Shown here piece after piece: positions 6,661 to 16,046 of a stretch of DNA of 30,246 bases. Made by a program: the position numbers and the translations under genes. How positions within the stretch are numbered: position 1 is the stretch's first letter; each line of letters starts with the position of its first letter. The stretch spans positions 1-30,246 of the forward strand of contig RZYX01000016.1 in assembly GCA_009930155.1 (NCBI GenBank). Reading direction: 5' to 3'. This DNA comes from Clostridia bacterium (GTDB lineage Bacteria; Bacillota_A; Clostridia; Oscillospirales; Acutalibacteraceae). Below the pieces are notes generated by a model. It was not told the DNA's origin. It was given only the letters and a program-made list of their open reading frames with translations, and did no database searches.

Positions 6661-8055
6661 ATGCGGGTTAATAAAAAACTTAAAAAGAATATCATGCTTT
6701 TTTGTTTGGTAGTTATAGTTTTATTTTCAGCGTTGTTAAGAAGTTGTTTAGAAAAAGGCGAAAATGATTTATCTTCTGAATCCAATAAAGAATCAGATGC
6801 ACAGTGCATAGCACAAGAAACGGAACTTAAGGCATTGGCGTGCTTAAATGATGTTGTTGGCGACGATATAAATATAAGTAAATATTATGTTTATGGAACA
6901 AATTTTAATATTGAAGGTGAGTTTAAACTTCAAAATCAATCTAATGTCCAAAACATAAGCCTGTCTTTGAGAACCGATAAAGGCAAAGAAACAGAATATG
7001 ATTTGAAATATGAAGTTGTTGAAAATTCAATCCTGTTTAAGGTATCAGATAAAATTAACGGCGGAATATATCTTGACGATTTAACACAAGGTGATTATTA
7101 TCTGCTGATAAAAGTTGCTTATGATGATGAAAAAATTGAGTATTACTCAATGAAAAATAATACACAATACTCAAAAATTGAATATTATACTATTACAAAA
7201 AATGATAGCAATAATAGTGTCAATATTGGTTTTGATAATTATAATAATAAAGATAAAGAATGTTCGTATTTAAAAGTAGATGTTGAAAAGTGTGAGTTGC
7301 CCAAAGATGTTTATGACATTGCAATTGACGCAGGGCATGGTGGAACGGATACAGGGGCAACAAATAAAAGTTATAAGGAATCAGAATTTACATTAACATA
7401 TGCCAAGGCTTTAAAAGCTTCTCTTGAAAAATTAGGACTGAAAGTAAAGTTAACAAGAGATGGAACAGAAAGTAGTAGCGAACAAATGGCATTTACAATA
7501 TTTGATGAAGATGGCAGAGTGAATAAAGCAGGTGCATCTAAAGCAAAATATTGTTTCTCAATCCACTTAAATAGTAATGAAGAAGATTTAGAAAGCGGTG
7601 GATTACAAATTTATTGCAATTCTAATCTAAATACAAAATTTGCAGAATCTTTAGCAGATAACATAGTAAAATATACAGATATAAATTACTCAAATATGCA
7701 ATGTTATAAAGTGGCAGATGGAGTTTTTGTTCGCAATTATACACAAGAAGAAATTGAAGGTTCTGCCTCTGCGGCAGCTTCAAAAGGGTTTGCTCCATAT
7801 AATATCACATCCGATACTAACTATTATTTTGTGATTAGAGAACTAGGTGGAATCGCTACCAATGCGTATATTGATGGCAGAAATTCTAAGTATGGTAAAA
7901 ACAATTATTATAATTCAAATATTGGAATAGAAAGTTATTTGTTAGAGTTAGGATATATTACTGTTGATAAAGATTTGAAGATTATAATTAATCAGCAAGA
8001 TGAATACATAAAAGCTTTAACAAATAGCATTGCAACACAGGTGGGAATAAACTAA
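6661..8055 (+). CDS. Exported N-acetylmuramoyl-L-alanine amidase (Amidase_3 family)
   Basis: This is a cell-wall hydrolase that cuts the bond between muramic acid and the stem peptide. Start at the ATG at 6661, with AAGGAG at 6651-6656; the frame can open earlier at a GTG (6631), but that would bury this site. The 464-aa product has an N-terminal membrane segment (about 11-27, IMLFCLVVIVLFSALL) after a basic start. A cysteine (C29) follows in a poor lipobox (LLRSC), so lipid attachment is doubtful. A middle region (about 50-215) of unknown fold precedes the catalytic domain: DAGHGGTDTGA at 223-233 (zinc His), ESEF (zinc Glu) near 240, SIHLNS with H302, and the catalytic glutamate E429 in YLLELGY. 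No SPOR, SH3 or cell-wall-binding repeat is seen. It is likely monocistronic. Confidence 0.88.
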   Translation: MRVNKKLKKNIMLFCLVVIVLFSALLRSCLEKGENDLSSESNKESDAQCIAQETELKALACLNDVVGDDINISKYYVYGTNFNIEGEFKLQNQSNVQNISLSLRTDKGKETEYDLKYEVVENSILFKVSDKINGGIYLDDLTQGDYYLLIKVAYDDEKIEYYSMKNNTQYSKIEYYTITKNDSNNSVNIGFDNYNNKDKECSYLKVDVEKCELPKDVYDIAIDAGHGGTDTGATNKSYKESEFTLTYAKALKASLEKLGLKVKLTRDGTESSSEQMAFTIFDEDGRVNKAGASKAKYCFSIHLNSNEEDLESGGLQIYCNSNLNTKFAESLADNIVKYTDINYSNMQCYKVADGVFVRNYTQEEIEGSASAAASKGFAPYNITSDTNYYFVIRELGGIATNAYIDGRNSKYGKNNYYNSNIGIESYLLELGYITVDKDLKIIINQQDEYIKALTNSIATQVGIN

Positions 8056-8086
8056 AAATAAAATTCAATTATATTTTATGTACAAT

Positions 8087-8122
8087 AAAAATCCTACTAA
8101 CAATAAAGTTAGTAGGATTTTT
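8087..8122. terminator. Bidirectional terminator between amidase and lipoprotein genes
   Basis: A perfect 15-bp stem, AAAAATCCTACTAAC (8087-8101) with GTTAGTAGGATTTTT (8108-8122), and a 6-base loop. The A run and T run on either side make it serve both convergent genes. Confidence 0.88.
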
Positions 8123-8140
8123 AAATTATTATTTTAAATA

Positions 8141-9121
8141 TTAAAGTTCAGAAACAGCATCGTCGAAATCTTGTCTGTACTGCTGGAATAAATCTGTGTC
8201 AAAGGTATACGAACTATCCTTAGCAACAGGCTTTTTAGTAGTTACTGTATTATATAATTTATCAATTTCCGGAGAAAGTTTGTTCCATAAAGATTTAACA
8301 TCAGCATACTTGCTATCATCTAGATCATTGATAAATTTATCATAATCAGCTTTAGCTTTCATGCTTTTTGTAAGTTCTGAAACTGTAGCATCAATATCTA
8401 AAGTGCCACCTATGTAATCTGTGCCATCTTCAATATAATGGCTTATATTACAAAAACCATCGTTCCAAATGTCTCCAACAAGCCAATTTTGAATGTCATA
8501 AAGCTTATTTTCGGGAGTATCTGCTTCTGCCTCATGATCTTCATTTAATTCTTTACCAGCAATCAAAATATTTGCAGTAATAACATTAGCTAAATCGTCT
8601 GATATTTCTTTAATCAACCATGCATCTTCAGATTTAACACAAGTAATTTTAATGGTTTTTTCAGTAAATTTATCTTTGGCTTCTTTTGACTTCTCTATAA
8701 ATACATCTTTTAAAATTTTGTCTACATCTACTTCATCATCACTAGTAAATGCTTGACCTATAGCCTTTGTAAAATATTCACCCATTACGTCTTTCATTAA
8801 ATCTGTAGAATCAATAAATTTACATTTAACGGTTATTGTTGCAGTGTTGTCTTTGATTTCACTTTTTTCAATGCTATATTTCATTTTAGAATTAGCAGAT
8901 TTGATATAATTACTTATATAATCTTCTTTTATTTCATTTTCAACATTTTTATAACTATCTTTTCCGTCAACGACATATTTTGACATGGTTTCTGTATCAA
9001 TAGATTTTGCAGCATCCAGAAAATTTAAAACGGTTTTGTCTGGAGTTGGGCTTCCACATGCTGTTAGAAGTAAGCAAAAAACGAATACAATTGGTAAGAT
9101 TTTTGGTAAAACTTTTTTCAT
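8141..9121 (-). CDS. Lipoprotein of unknown function
   Basis: The 326-aa product starts with a classic lipoprotein signal: MKK, a hydrophobic stretch, and the lipobox LLTAC with C22 as the lipidation site, so the mature protein should be anchored to the outer face of the membrane. After it, PDKTVLNFLDAAKSIDTETMSKYV (quoted in part: VLNFLDAAKSID) resembles the start of NTF2-like/DUF4878- or DUF5105-type domains of Firmicutes lipoproteins. The alternating strand pattern ATITVKCKF, KTIKITCVKSEDAWLIKEI fits that fold. The C-terminal third (about 200-326) is acidic, helical in character and not recognised. The start has AGGAG (complement of 9133-9137). Its own promoter is upstream. The substrate or partner is unknown. 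Confidence 0.8.
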   Translation of the reverse strand: MKKVLPKILPIVFVFCLLLTACGSPTPDKTVLNFLDAAKSIDTETMSKYVVDGKDSYKNVENEIKEDYISNYIKSANSKMKYSIEKSEIKDNTATITVKCKFIDSTDLMKDVMGEYFTKAIGQAFTSDDEVDVDKILKDVFIEKSKEAKDKFTEKTIKITCVKSEDAWLIKEISDDLANVITANILIAGKELNEDHEAEADTPENKLYDIQNWLVGDIWNDGFCNISHYIEDGTDYIGGTLDIDATVSELTKSMKAKADYDKFINDLDDSKYADVKSLWNKLSPEIDKLYNTVTTKKPVAKDSSYTFDTDLFQQYRQDFDDAVSEL

Positions 9122-9151
9122 TTCAGTAACATCTCCTAATTAATTTTCTAT

Positions 9152-9181
9152 ATTGTACCATATCATGTGAATAAAATTCAA
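9152..9181 (-). promoter_or_regulatory. Promoter of the lipoprotein gene
   Basis: On the minus strand, TTGAAT (complement of 9176-9181) and TACAAT (complement of 9152-9157) are spaced by 18 bases. The predicted start is about 25 bases before the ATG, just upstream of the ribosome binding site. Confidence 0.5.
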
Positions 9182-9232
9182 CATCGTTTTACAAGAATTT
9201 ACAATATTGTTAATATTATAAATTACACTTCA

Positions 9233-9267
9233 AAAAATAAAAACCGTCAGTTGATAACTGACGGTTT
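9233..9267 (-). terminator. Terminator of carA-carB
   Basis: A 12-bp stem, AAACCGTCAGTT (9241-9252) with AACTGACGGTTT (9256-9267), with a 3-base loop. Read on the minus strand it follows the carB stop codon by about 28 bases and is followed by a T-rich run (complement of 9232-9240), as expected for carB. Confidence 0.82.
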
Positions 9268-9294
9268 AAAAATAATAATACTTAAAATGATATT

Positions 9295-12200
9295 TTATAT
9301 TACTGATATGTCTGTTACAGAGATTATGTCAGACGGAATTATATATGTGCTTTCCATAAGTGACTTTGCAGCGTCAAGAGATGTGAGGCAAGCGGTTCCA
9401 GCTTCAACAGCTAGTCTACGAACCTTAAATCCATCACGGCTTTCAAGCCTGCCATGCGTTGGAGTGTTAATTATTAGCGAAACATCTTCTTTGTGTAGCA
9501 TATCAAGAATATTTGGTGACTCGCCTGTGATTTTGTTTACAGGTTTTGCCTTTATTCCAGCTTCTAAAAGAGCTTTTCGTGTGCCAGGAGTTGCATAGAT
9601 ATCGAACTGTGCACCTTTAAGGTCACTAAAAATTTTGCAAATTTCGGCCTTGTCTTTATCGCAAACAGTGACTATTATTTTACCATCTTTTGGAAGGCTT
9701 ACTCCGCCACCTTCAAAAGCTTTAAGAAGAGCTTCGTTATAGTTTTTTGAGAGTCCTAAAACTTCACCTGTAGATTTCATTTCAGGTCCAAGGCTAGTGT
9801 CTGCACCAATGATTTTTTCAAATGAGAACACAGGCAGTTTAATAGCATAGTAACCACTGTTTGCATAAAGTCCTGTGCCATATCCCATATCTCTAATCTT
9901 CTCACCAAGCATTGCACGGGTAGCAAGTGATATAGCGGGAATGCCAGTAACTTTACTTATATAAGGAACAGTTCTGGAAGAACGGGGGTTAACCTCGATT
10001 ATATAAACCGTTTCATTAAGGACGATAAACTGAATGTTCATCATACCAATTATATGAAGTGCAGATGCTAGTCTGCGTGTGTAATCAACGATTGTATCTT
10101 GAACTTTTTGAGAAAGAGTAATCGAAGGGTAAACAGAGATAGAGTCACCAGAGTGGATTCCAGCACGGTCAATATGTTCCATAATTCCAGGAATCAATAT
10201 ATCGGTTCCGTCGCAGATTGCATCAACCTCAACTTCAAGGCCCATAAGGTATTTATCAACAAGCACAGGATGCTCGTCAAGGTCTGGGATTGTGCGGGTG
10301 ATAATTTCCATAAACTCGTAGATGTCTTCATCGCAAACTGCAATTTGCATACCTTGACCGCCAAGAACATAGCTTGGGCGAACAAGAACAGGGTAGCCAA
10401 GAGAATGAGCTGCGACAATAGCCTCGTCTTCTGTAAACACTGTTTGACCTTTTGGTCTGTCAATATTGCAAACTTCAAGGATTTCGTCAAATCTTTCTCT
10501 GTCCTCTGCAGCGTCAACATGGTCAGCATCGGTGCCAAGAATTGTAACGCCGAGTTCGTGTAGAGCCTTTGTAAGTTTGATAGCTGTTTGACCACCAAAT
10601 TGAACTATAGCACCATCGGGCTTTTCAAGTTCTACGATATTTGCAACATATTCAGGAATAAGTGGCTCAAAATATAGCTTGTCAGAAATATCAAAGTCTG
10701 TTGAAACTGTTTCTGGATTGTTATTTATAATTATTGTTTCGCAACCAGCTTTTCTTAGTGCCCACACGCTGTGAACAGAGCAATAGTCAAACTCAACGCC
10801 TTGACCGATACGGATAGGTCCAGAGCCAAGAACAAGTATTTTTTTGCGGTCGCTTTTTGGGTCAACTTCATTTTCAACACCGTAGTCAGAGTAGTAATAT
10901 GGTGTTTGAGCAGCAAACTCACCCGCACAAGTGTCAACAATAGAGAAGGAGGCTCGAATGTTCCATCTGTCTCTCATATTTTTGACAGCACTTGGAGTTA
11001 TGCCTATATTTTTTGCGATGACATTGTCAGTGAAACCCATTTGTTTAGCTTTTAGCATGGTTTCCTTGTTACAAACACCACTGGCAAGGGTCTTTTCCAT
11101 ATCAACTATATTCTTAATACGGTTTAAGAACCACATATCAATTTTTGTTATATCGTTAATTTCTTCAAGTGTAATATTGTTAAATATTGAAGCAGCAACA
11201 ACATAAAGCCTTGCACTATCAACATTGTGTAAAAGCTTTAAAAGCTTGTCTTTATCCAGTTCAACAAATTCATCAAAAAGCAGACTTTGGCGATTTTCCT
11301 CAAGTGAATGAAGAGCTTTTTGAAGTGCAGCTTCAAATGAACGGGAAATAGCCATAACTTCGCCAGTTGCTTTCATTTGAGTACCAAGAAGCCTTTTAGC
11401 GGTAACAAATTTATCAAAAGGGAACTTAGGGATTTTAACAACGCAGTAGTCAAGTGCTGGCTCAAAGCTTGCAAAAGTTTTACCTGTAACAGCGTTCTTG
11501 ATTTCGTCTAGTCCAAGTCCCAATGCAATTTTTGCTGCAACTCGAGCTATTGGATATCCGGTTGCTTTTGAAGCAAGAGCAGAAGAACGGGAAACTCGAG
11601 GGTTAACCTCGATTACAGCATACTGGAACGAGTCTGGGTGCAAGGCAAATTGAACATTGCATCCACCTTGAATTCCAAGAGCTGAGATGATATTTAGTGC
11701 AGATGAACGAAGCATTTGATAGTCCTTGTCCATCAAGGTTTGTGAAGGAGCAACAACGATAGAGTCACCAGTGTGAACTCCAACAGGGTCAAGATTTTCC
11801 ATGTTGCAAACAGTTATGCAGTTGCCCTTTGAGTCACGCATAACTTCATATTCAACTTCTTTCCAGCCTGAAATGCACTTTTCAATAAGTACTTGATTAA
11901 CTCTGGAAAGACGAATGCCATTAGCGGCAATTTCACGCAGCTGTTTTTCGTCATATGCAATTCCGCCACCTGTACCACCAAGGGTGTAAGCAGGGCGAAC
12001 GATAACTGGATAGCCGATTATTGCAGAGAAATTAACGGAATCCTCAACGGTTTCAACAACAAGAGAGTCGATACATGGCTCGCCAATTCGTTCCATAGTG
12101 TCTTTAAACTCTTGTCTGTCTTCTGCCATTTTAATAGCTTTAGAGGAAATACCAATAAGTCTTACATTGTTCTTTTCAAGTATTCCAAGTTCTTCAAGCT

Positions 12201-12498
12201 CCATGGCAATGTTGAGTCCTGTTTGTCCACCGAGTGTTGGAAGAATTGAGTCGGGTTTTTCAATCTCAATAATTTTTGTAATAGTGGGTATTGTAAGTGG
12301 TTCAATATAAACTTTGTCTGCAATGTCTTTGTCCGTCATTATAGTTGCAGGGTTGGAGTTTACAAGAACAACTTCTACGCCTTCTTCTTGAAGAGAACGG
12401 CAAGCTTGAGTGCCAGCATAGTCAAACTCTGCTGCTTGACCGATTATAATGGGGCCAGAACCGATGACCATAACTTTTTTTATACTTTTATCAATCAT
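9295..12498 (-). CDS. carB: Carbamoyl-phosphate synthase, large subunit
   Basis: With CarA this makes carbamoyl phosphate from glutamine, bicarbonate and two ATP, feeding pyrimidine and arginine synthesis. The 1067-aa length is the family norm. Two homologous ATP-grasp halves are visible. The first starts VMVIGSGPIIIGQAAEFDYA and carries TLGGTGGGIAYD and EVNPRVSRSSALASKATGYP. The second starts ILVLGSGPIRIGQGVEFDYC and carries VLGGQGMQI and EVNPRSSRTVPYISKVTGIP. The C-terminal MGS-like regulatory domain (about 925-1067) contains INTPTHGRLESRDGFKVRRLA. The ATG overlaps the carA stop codon by 4 bases (ATGA), typical of translational coupling. I saw no missing catalytic segment or frameshift. Confidence 0.97.
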   Translation of the reverse strand: MIDKSIKKVMVIGSGPIIIGQAAEFDYAGTQACRSLQEEGVEVVLVNSNPATIMTDKDIADKVYIEPLTIPTITKIIEIEKPDSILPTLGGQTGLNIAMELEELGILEKNNVRLIGISSKAIKMAEDRQEFKDTMERIGEPCIDSLVVETVEDSVNFSAIIGYPVIVRPAYTLGGTGGGIAYDEKQLREIAANGIRLSRVNQVLIEKCISGWKEVEYEVMRDSKGNCITVCNMENLDPVGVHTGDSIVVAPSQTLMDKDYQMLRSSALNIISALGIQGGCNVQFALHPDSFQYAVIEVNPRVSRSSALASKATGYPIARVAAKIALGLGLDEIKNAVTGKTFASFEPALDYCVVKIPKFPFDKFVTAKRLLGTQMKATGEVMAISRSFEAALQKALHSLEENRQSLLFDEFVELDKDKLLKLLHNVDSARLYVVAASIFNNITLEEINDITKIDMWFLNRIKNIVDMEKTLASGVCNKETMLKAKQMGFTDNVIAKNIGITPSAVKNMRDRWNIRASFSIVDTCAGEFAAQTPYYYSDYGVENEVDPKSDRKKILVLGSGPIRIGQGVEFDYCSVHSVWALRKAGCETIIINNNPETVSTDFDISDKLYFEPLIPEYVANIVELEKPDGAIVQFGGQTAIKLTKALHELGVTILGTDADHVDAAEDRERFDEILEVCNIDRPKGQTVFTEDEAIVAAHSLGYPVLVRPSYVLGGQGMQIAVCDEDIYEFMEIITRTIPDLDEHPVLVDKYLMGLEVEVDAICDGTDILIPGIMEHIDRAGIHSGDSISVYPSITLSQKVQDTIVDYTRRLASALHIIGMMNIQFIVLNETVYIIEVNPRSSRTVPYISKVTGIPAISLATRAMLGEKIRDMGYGTGLYANSGYYAIKLPVFSFEKIIGADTSLGPEMKSTGEVLGLSKNYNEALLKAFEGGGVSLPKDGKIIVTVCDKDKAEICKIFSDLKGAQFDIYATPGTRKALLEAGIKAKPVNKITGESPNILDMLHKEDVSLIINTPTHGRLESRDGFKVRRLAVEAGTACLTSLDAAKSLMESTYIIPSDIISVTDISVI

Positions 12499-13574
12499 CT
12501 TAACTCTCCCTCTTCAATCATTTTTAAGAATTTATCAAACAAAAATGAAGTGTCGTGTGGGCCAGGTGATGCCTCTGGATGGAATTGTACAGTGAAAATT
12601 GGCCTGCCCTCATAAACAATTCCTTCAACTGTGCGGTCATTAACATTTATGCAGTTAACCCTTGCACCTTTTGGCAAATCATTTGGTGAAACCATATATC
12701 CATGGTTTTGAGATGATAAGTATGTTTTGTCCTCGTCAATGAACTTTACAGGGTGGTTTGCACCTCTGTGACCATATTTCATTCTCTCTGTTTTAGCACC
12801 TTGAGATAAAGCCATAAGCTGGTGGCCAAGGCATATTGCAAAAATCGGAATACCTGAATCTGCAAGTATTTTAATTTCTTTTATTATTTCTACACAATTA
12901 GATGGGTCTCCAGGGCCGTTGCTAAGCATAATTCCGTCAGGCTTGCTGTCTATAATTTTCTGTGCTGTAGTGTTGCAAGAATATTCGGTAACAACGCAGT
13001 CTCTTTTTGCAAGCGACCTTGCTATATTGCGTTTTGTTCCAAAGTCCATAAGTGCAATTTTGTATCCGCAGTTACCCTCTCCAACAATGTTTTTGTCAAG
13101 AGTGCTTACGGACTCAACAAGCTTTTCTTGTTTAAAAGTGCTTATTTTTTCAAAAAGGCGTGGCATATCCGAAATATCTTCGGTTACAATACCACGCATA
13201 GTTCCGCTCTCACGGAGTCTTTTAACAATTGAACGAGTATCGACACCCGTAAGGCACGGAATATCGAAATCAATAAGAACCTCTTCAAGGGATGCATCAC
13301 AACGAAAATTTGACGGAGTGTCACAAAGCTCGTGAACGATGAACGCACAAGGCTGAAGACGAATAGACTCAAAGTCCTCACGGCTAACACCGTAATTACC
13401 AATCATAGGGTAAGTCATTACAATACCTTGCCCCGCATAAGATGGGTCTGTTAAAATTTCAAGATAGCCAGTCATAGAGGTGTTAAAAACAATTTCACAA
13501 ACTGTTTCTTTAAAAGCACCTCTCGCTATGCCCTCATACACTGTGCCGTCTTCAAGAACCAAAAACGCAGACAC
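12495..13574 (-). CDS. carA: Carbamoyl-phosphate synthase, small (glutaminase) subunit
   Basis: CarA hydrolyses glutamine and channels ammonia to CarB. The 359-aa product has the N-terminal CPSase small-chain domain (LEDGTVYEG, NTSMTGYLEILTDPSYAGQ, LTGVDTRSIVKRLRESG) and a C-terminal class I glutamine amidotransferase domain with the catalytic triad C248 (AICLGHQ), H332 and E334 (QFHPEASPGP). The start is a GTG at 13574 (MSAFLVLEDG), preceded by a modest GTGAGG site; the ATG a little further upstream is followed by an in-frame stop. It is coupled to carB by a 4-base overlap. The leader of about 95 bases after the predicted promoter shows no clear PyrR-binding loop or T-box. Confidence 0.96.
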   Translation of the reverse strand: MSAFLVLEDGTVYEGIARGAFKETVCEIVFNTSMTGYLEILTDPSYAGQGIVMTYPMIGNYGVSREDFESIRLQPCAFIVHELCDTPSNFRCDASLEEVLIDFDIPCLTGVDTRSIVKRLRESGTMRGIVTEDISDMPRLFEKISTFKQEKLVESVSTLDKNIVGEGNCGYKIALMDFGTKRNIARSLAKRDCVVTEYSCNTTAQKIIDSKPDGIMLSNGPGDPSNCVEIIKEIKILADSGIPIFAICLGHQLMALSQGAKTERMKYGHRGANHPVKFIDEDKTYLSSQNHGYMVSPNDLPKGARVNCINVNDRTVEGIVYEGRPIFTVQFHPEASPGPHDTSFLFDKFLKMIEEGELR

Positions 13575-13678
13575 TAAAGCCTCACCATGCCTTTCAAAAA
13601 CTTAGAGTATATTTTAAATGTATATAACAACATATTAATGTGTAAATAAACTGCAGAAACTCCTTCTACTAAACATAA

Positions 13679-13707
13679 ATTTTAACATAACATTCTTTCA
13701 AATTCAA
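13679..13707 (-). promoter_or_regulatory. Promoter of carA-carB
   Basis: On the minus strand, TTGAAT (complement of 13702-13707) and TAAAAT (complement of 13679-13684) are exactly 17 bases apart. The predicted leader is about 95 bases long, AT-rich, with no T run before the start codon. Confidence 0.55.
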
Positions 13708-13861
13708 CATTGTTTTTATATAAAAATCAAGAATAGCAATAGTAACAATTGGAAGGGCATAAAATGTATCGACAACTGTCAAAATAACAAGCATTAAAAA
13801 GTGCTTAGTCAAAATGAACATAATATGGGTGTAAAAAATCGATATAGTGATATTATTACTA

Positions 13862-13891
13862 TTGATTTATTAGGCTTTGTGATGTTATACT
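13862..13891 (+). promoter_or_regulatory. Candidate promoter of the dapF-guaA gene run
   Basis: TTGATT (13862-13867) and TATACT (13886-13891) have an 18-base spacer. The predicted start is about 45 bases before the dapF ATG. No other good promoter was noticed within the downstream gene run, so this one may serve all seven genes. Confidence 0.5.
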
Positions 13892-13942
13892 TGATAAGTA
13901 TTTTTATAAATTGATAAGCATTTTCGGGAGGAGGGGACTGGC

Positions 13943-14782
13943 ATGATTTTCACAAAAATGCATGGTGCAGGTAACGATTATATATATGTAAATTGCTTTG
14001 AAGAAACAGTGAAAAACATACAGCAGACAGCAATAAAAGTCAGCGACCGTCACTTTGGAATTGGTTCAGACGGGCTTGTACTTATTTTGCCATCACAAGT
14101 TGCAGATTTTAAGATGGATATGTACAATGCTGATGGTTCTCAGGGTAAGATGTGTGGCAACGCAATTCGTTGTGTTTCTAAGTATGTTTACGATAACAAG
14201 ATGACAGACAAAAAAGACATCGCAATTGAAACCTTGAGCGGAATTAAATACATAAAGGTAGAAACAGAGAATGGCAAGGTAGCTTTAGCTACCGTAAATA
14301 TGGGTGAACCAATACTTAGCCCACCTGACATTCCAACAACTTTTGACGGGGACATTGTCGTTAACAAAAATATAACAGTAGCAGGAAAATCAGTTGATGT
14401 AACCTGTGTTTCAATGGGCAATCCACATTGTGTAACTTTTGTTTCGGAGGTTAGCAACTTAAAGCTTGAAGATATAGGCCCAGATTATGAAAACCATAAA
14501 TGTTTTCCAGACAGAATAAACACTGAGTTTGTTGAGCTTGTTGATAACAGCACAATAAAAATGCGTGTTTGGGAACGTGGTTCGGGAGAAACGCTTGCTT
14601 GTGGTACGGGTGCTTGTGCATCTGTTGTTGCATGTGTTCTTTGCGGTCATTGCAAAAAGGACGAGGATATAAAAGTTATACTCCTTGGTGGGGAACTTAT
14701 AATTAGGTGGGACAGTGAAACAGATAATGTGTTTATGACAGGTCCTGCCACAACAGTGTTTACAGGACAGATTGACATATAA
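13943..14782 (+). CDS. dapF: Diaminopimelate epimerase
   Basis: DapF interconverts LL- and meso-diaminopimelate, the last step before lysine and the source of the peptidoglycan cross-linking residue. The 279-aa product has the two active-site cysteines in their conserved settings: C71 in GKMCGNAIRC and C220 in LACGTGACAS. Other marks are the N-terminal KMHGAGNDYIYV and RHFGIGSDGLVL, and VSMGNPHCV near 157-164. The ATG follows GGGAGGAGGGG. dapL is 22 bases downstream, so the two enzymes that finish meso-diaminopimelate synthesis by the aminotransferase route are adjacent. Confidence 0.97.
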   Translation: MIFTKMHGAGNDYIYVNCFEETVKNIQQTAIKVSDRHFGIGSDGLVLILPSQVADFKMDMYNADGSQGKMCGNAIRCVSKYVYDNKMTDKKDIAIETLSGIKYIKVETENGKVALATVNMGEPILSPPDIPTTFDGDIVVNKNITVAGKSVDVTCVSMGNPHCVTFVSEVSNLKLEDIGPDYENHKCFPDRINTEFVELVDNSTIKMRVWERGSGETLACGTGACASVVACVLCGHCKKDEDIKVILLGGELIIRWDSETDNVFMTGPATTVFTGQIDI

Positions 14783-14804
14783 TTTTTAAAAAGAGGTGCA
14801 ATAA

Positions 14805-16016
14805 ATGAAAATAAACGAAAATTTCTTAAAACTTCAAAGTAGTTATCTTTTTTCCACAATAGGAAAAAAAGTAAGAGAATACACTCAGGCAAACCCGAGT
14901 GCAGAAATTATCAGGCTTGGTATTGGTGATGTTACACGCCCACTTCCAAACGCTGTTATTGGTTCAATGCATAAGGCGGTTGACGATATGGCGGATGAAA
15001 GTACATTTCGTGGGTATCCTCCAGAGTACGGCATGGATTTTCTTATGTCTAAGATTAAAGAATATGATTTCACCGCAAGAGGTGTAGATATAGATGTTGA
15101 CGAAATCTTTTTAAGCGATGGTGCAAAGAGTGACACAGGTAATATAGGTGACATTTTTTCTGTTGACAATGTTGTTGCAGTTTGTGACCCAATTTATCCT
15201 GTTTATGTTGATACTAATGTTATGTCAGGCAGAGCGGGCAATATTATGGAAAGTGGCAGATGGGATAAGTTTGTTTACCTTAACTGCACAGCAGAAAACA
15301 ACTTTCTTCCAGAGCTTCCAACAGAAAAGGCAGACATTATCTATCTTTGTTTTCCAAACAATCCAACGGGAATGGCAGCAAGCAAAGAAGAGCTTAAAAA
15401 GTGGGTTGATTATGCAAACAAGAATGGAAGTGTAATTCTTTTTGATGCAGCTTATGAAGCGTTTATTACAGAGGATTTACCACATAGCATTTTTGAAATT
15501 GAGGGTGCAAAAACCTGTGCAATAGAATTCCGTAGTTTTTCAAAAACAGCAGGATTTACAGGAGTGCGTTGTGCTTATACAGTAATTCCAAAGGAACTTA
15601 AATGTGGAGATGTATCTCTTAATAGCCTTTGGGCACGCAGACAGGCTACAAAGTTTAATGGCGTTTCTTATATAACACAGCGAGCAGCAGAAGCGGTGTA
15701 TAGCGACGAAGGCCGTGAACAGGTAAAGCAAATAATTGAATATTATAGAAATAACGCAAAAGTAATTAGCGATGGACTGAAGCAGGCAGGATTTACTGTT
15801 TGGGGAGCTGTTAACTCACCTTATGCTTGGTTCAAAGTTCCAGACGGAATGACCTCGTGGGATTTCTTTGACACTTTGCTTAATAAGGTTCAAGTTGTTG
15901 GAACACCGGGCTCTGGATTTGGTCCAGCTGGTGAAGGATTTTTCAGATTAACAGGCTTCGGCAGTGCGGAAAAGACGCTCGAAGCCATTGAAAGAATAAA
16001 AAACGCGAACTTTTAA
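14805..16016 (+). CDS. dapL: LL-diaminopimelate aminotransferase
   Basis: DapL converts tetrahydrodipicolinate directly to LL-diaminopimelate with glutamate as donor, bypassing acylated intermediates. It is a PLP enzyme of fold type I. The 403-aa product has [16 protein letters not shown], a family-typical start, then [12 protein letters not shown] (about 37-48), FRGYPPEYG (68-76), [12 protein letters not shown] (103-114), CFPNNPTGM (182-190), the PLP lysine K247 in [11 protein letters not shown], and the C-terminal [18 protein letters not shown] block. These separate it from ordinary aspartate aminotransferases. An AAAGAGG site precedes the ATG. It lies between dapF and purC with short gaps. 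Confidence 0.96.
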   Translation: MKINENFLKLQSSYLFSTIGKKVREYTQANPSAEIIRLGIGDVTRPLPNAVIGSMHKAVDDMADESTFRGYPPEYGMDFLMSKIKEYDFTARGVDIDVDEIFLSDGAKSDTGNIGDIFSVDNVVAVCDPIYPVYVDTNVMSGRAGNIMESGRWDKFVYLNCTAENNFLPELPTEKADIIYLCFPNNPTGMAASKEELKKWVDYANKNGSVILFDAAYEAFITEDLPHSIFEIEGAKTCAIEFRSFSKTAGFTGVRCAYTVIPKELKCGDVSLNSLWARRQATKFNGVSYITQRAAEAVYSDEGREQVKQIIEYYRNNAKVISDGLKQAGFTVWGAVNSPYAWFKVPDGMTSWDFFDTLLNKVQVVGTPGSGFGPAGEGFFRLTGFGSAEKTLEAIERIKNANF

Positions 16017-16046
16017 TTTTTTTGAAATTACTTGGAGGTTAAAACT

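Larger units (their letters stand above)
13575..13942. other. Divergent intergenic region between carA and dapF
   Basis: These 368 AT-rich bases contain the two divergent promoters annotated separately. I see no further gene, no riboswitch-like structured block (including no lysine riboswitch before dapF) and no long repeat. Confidence 0.5.

Noticed and set aside
10099..10563. Several long open frames on the plus strand opposite carB
   Set aside because: They are shadows of the ATP-grasp coding sequence; no ribosome binding sites and biased composition.
13575..13942. Possible PyrR element, T-box or lysine riboswitch in the carA-dapF gap
   Set aside because: No conserved loop, no specifier or T-box sequence, and no terminator hairpin between either predicted promoter and its gene.
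16017..16046. Possible purine riboswitch before purC
   Set aside because: The gap between dapL and purC is only 30 bases and other gaps in the run are 45 bases or less; none can hold the aptamer.
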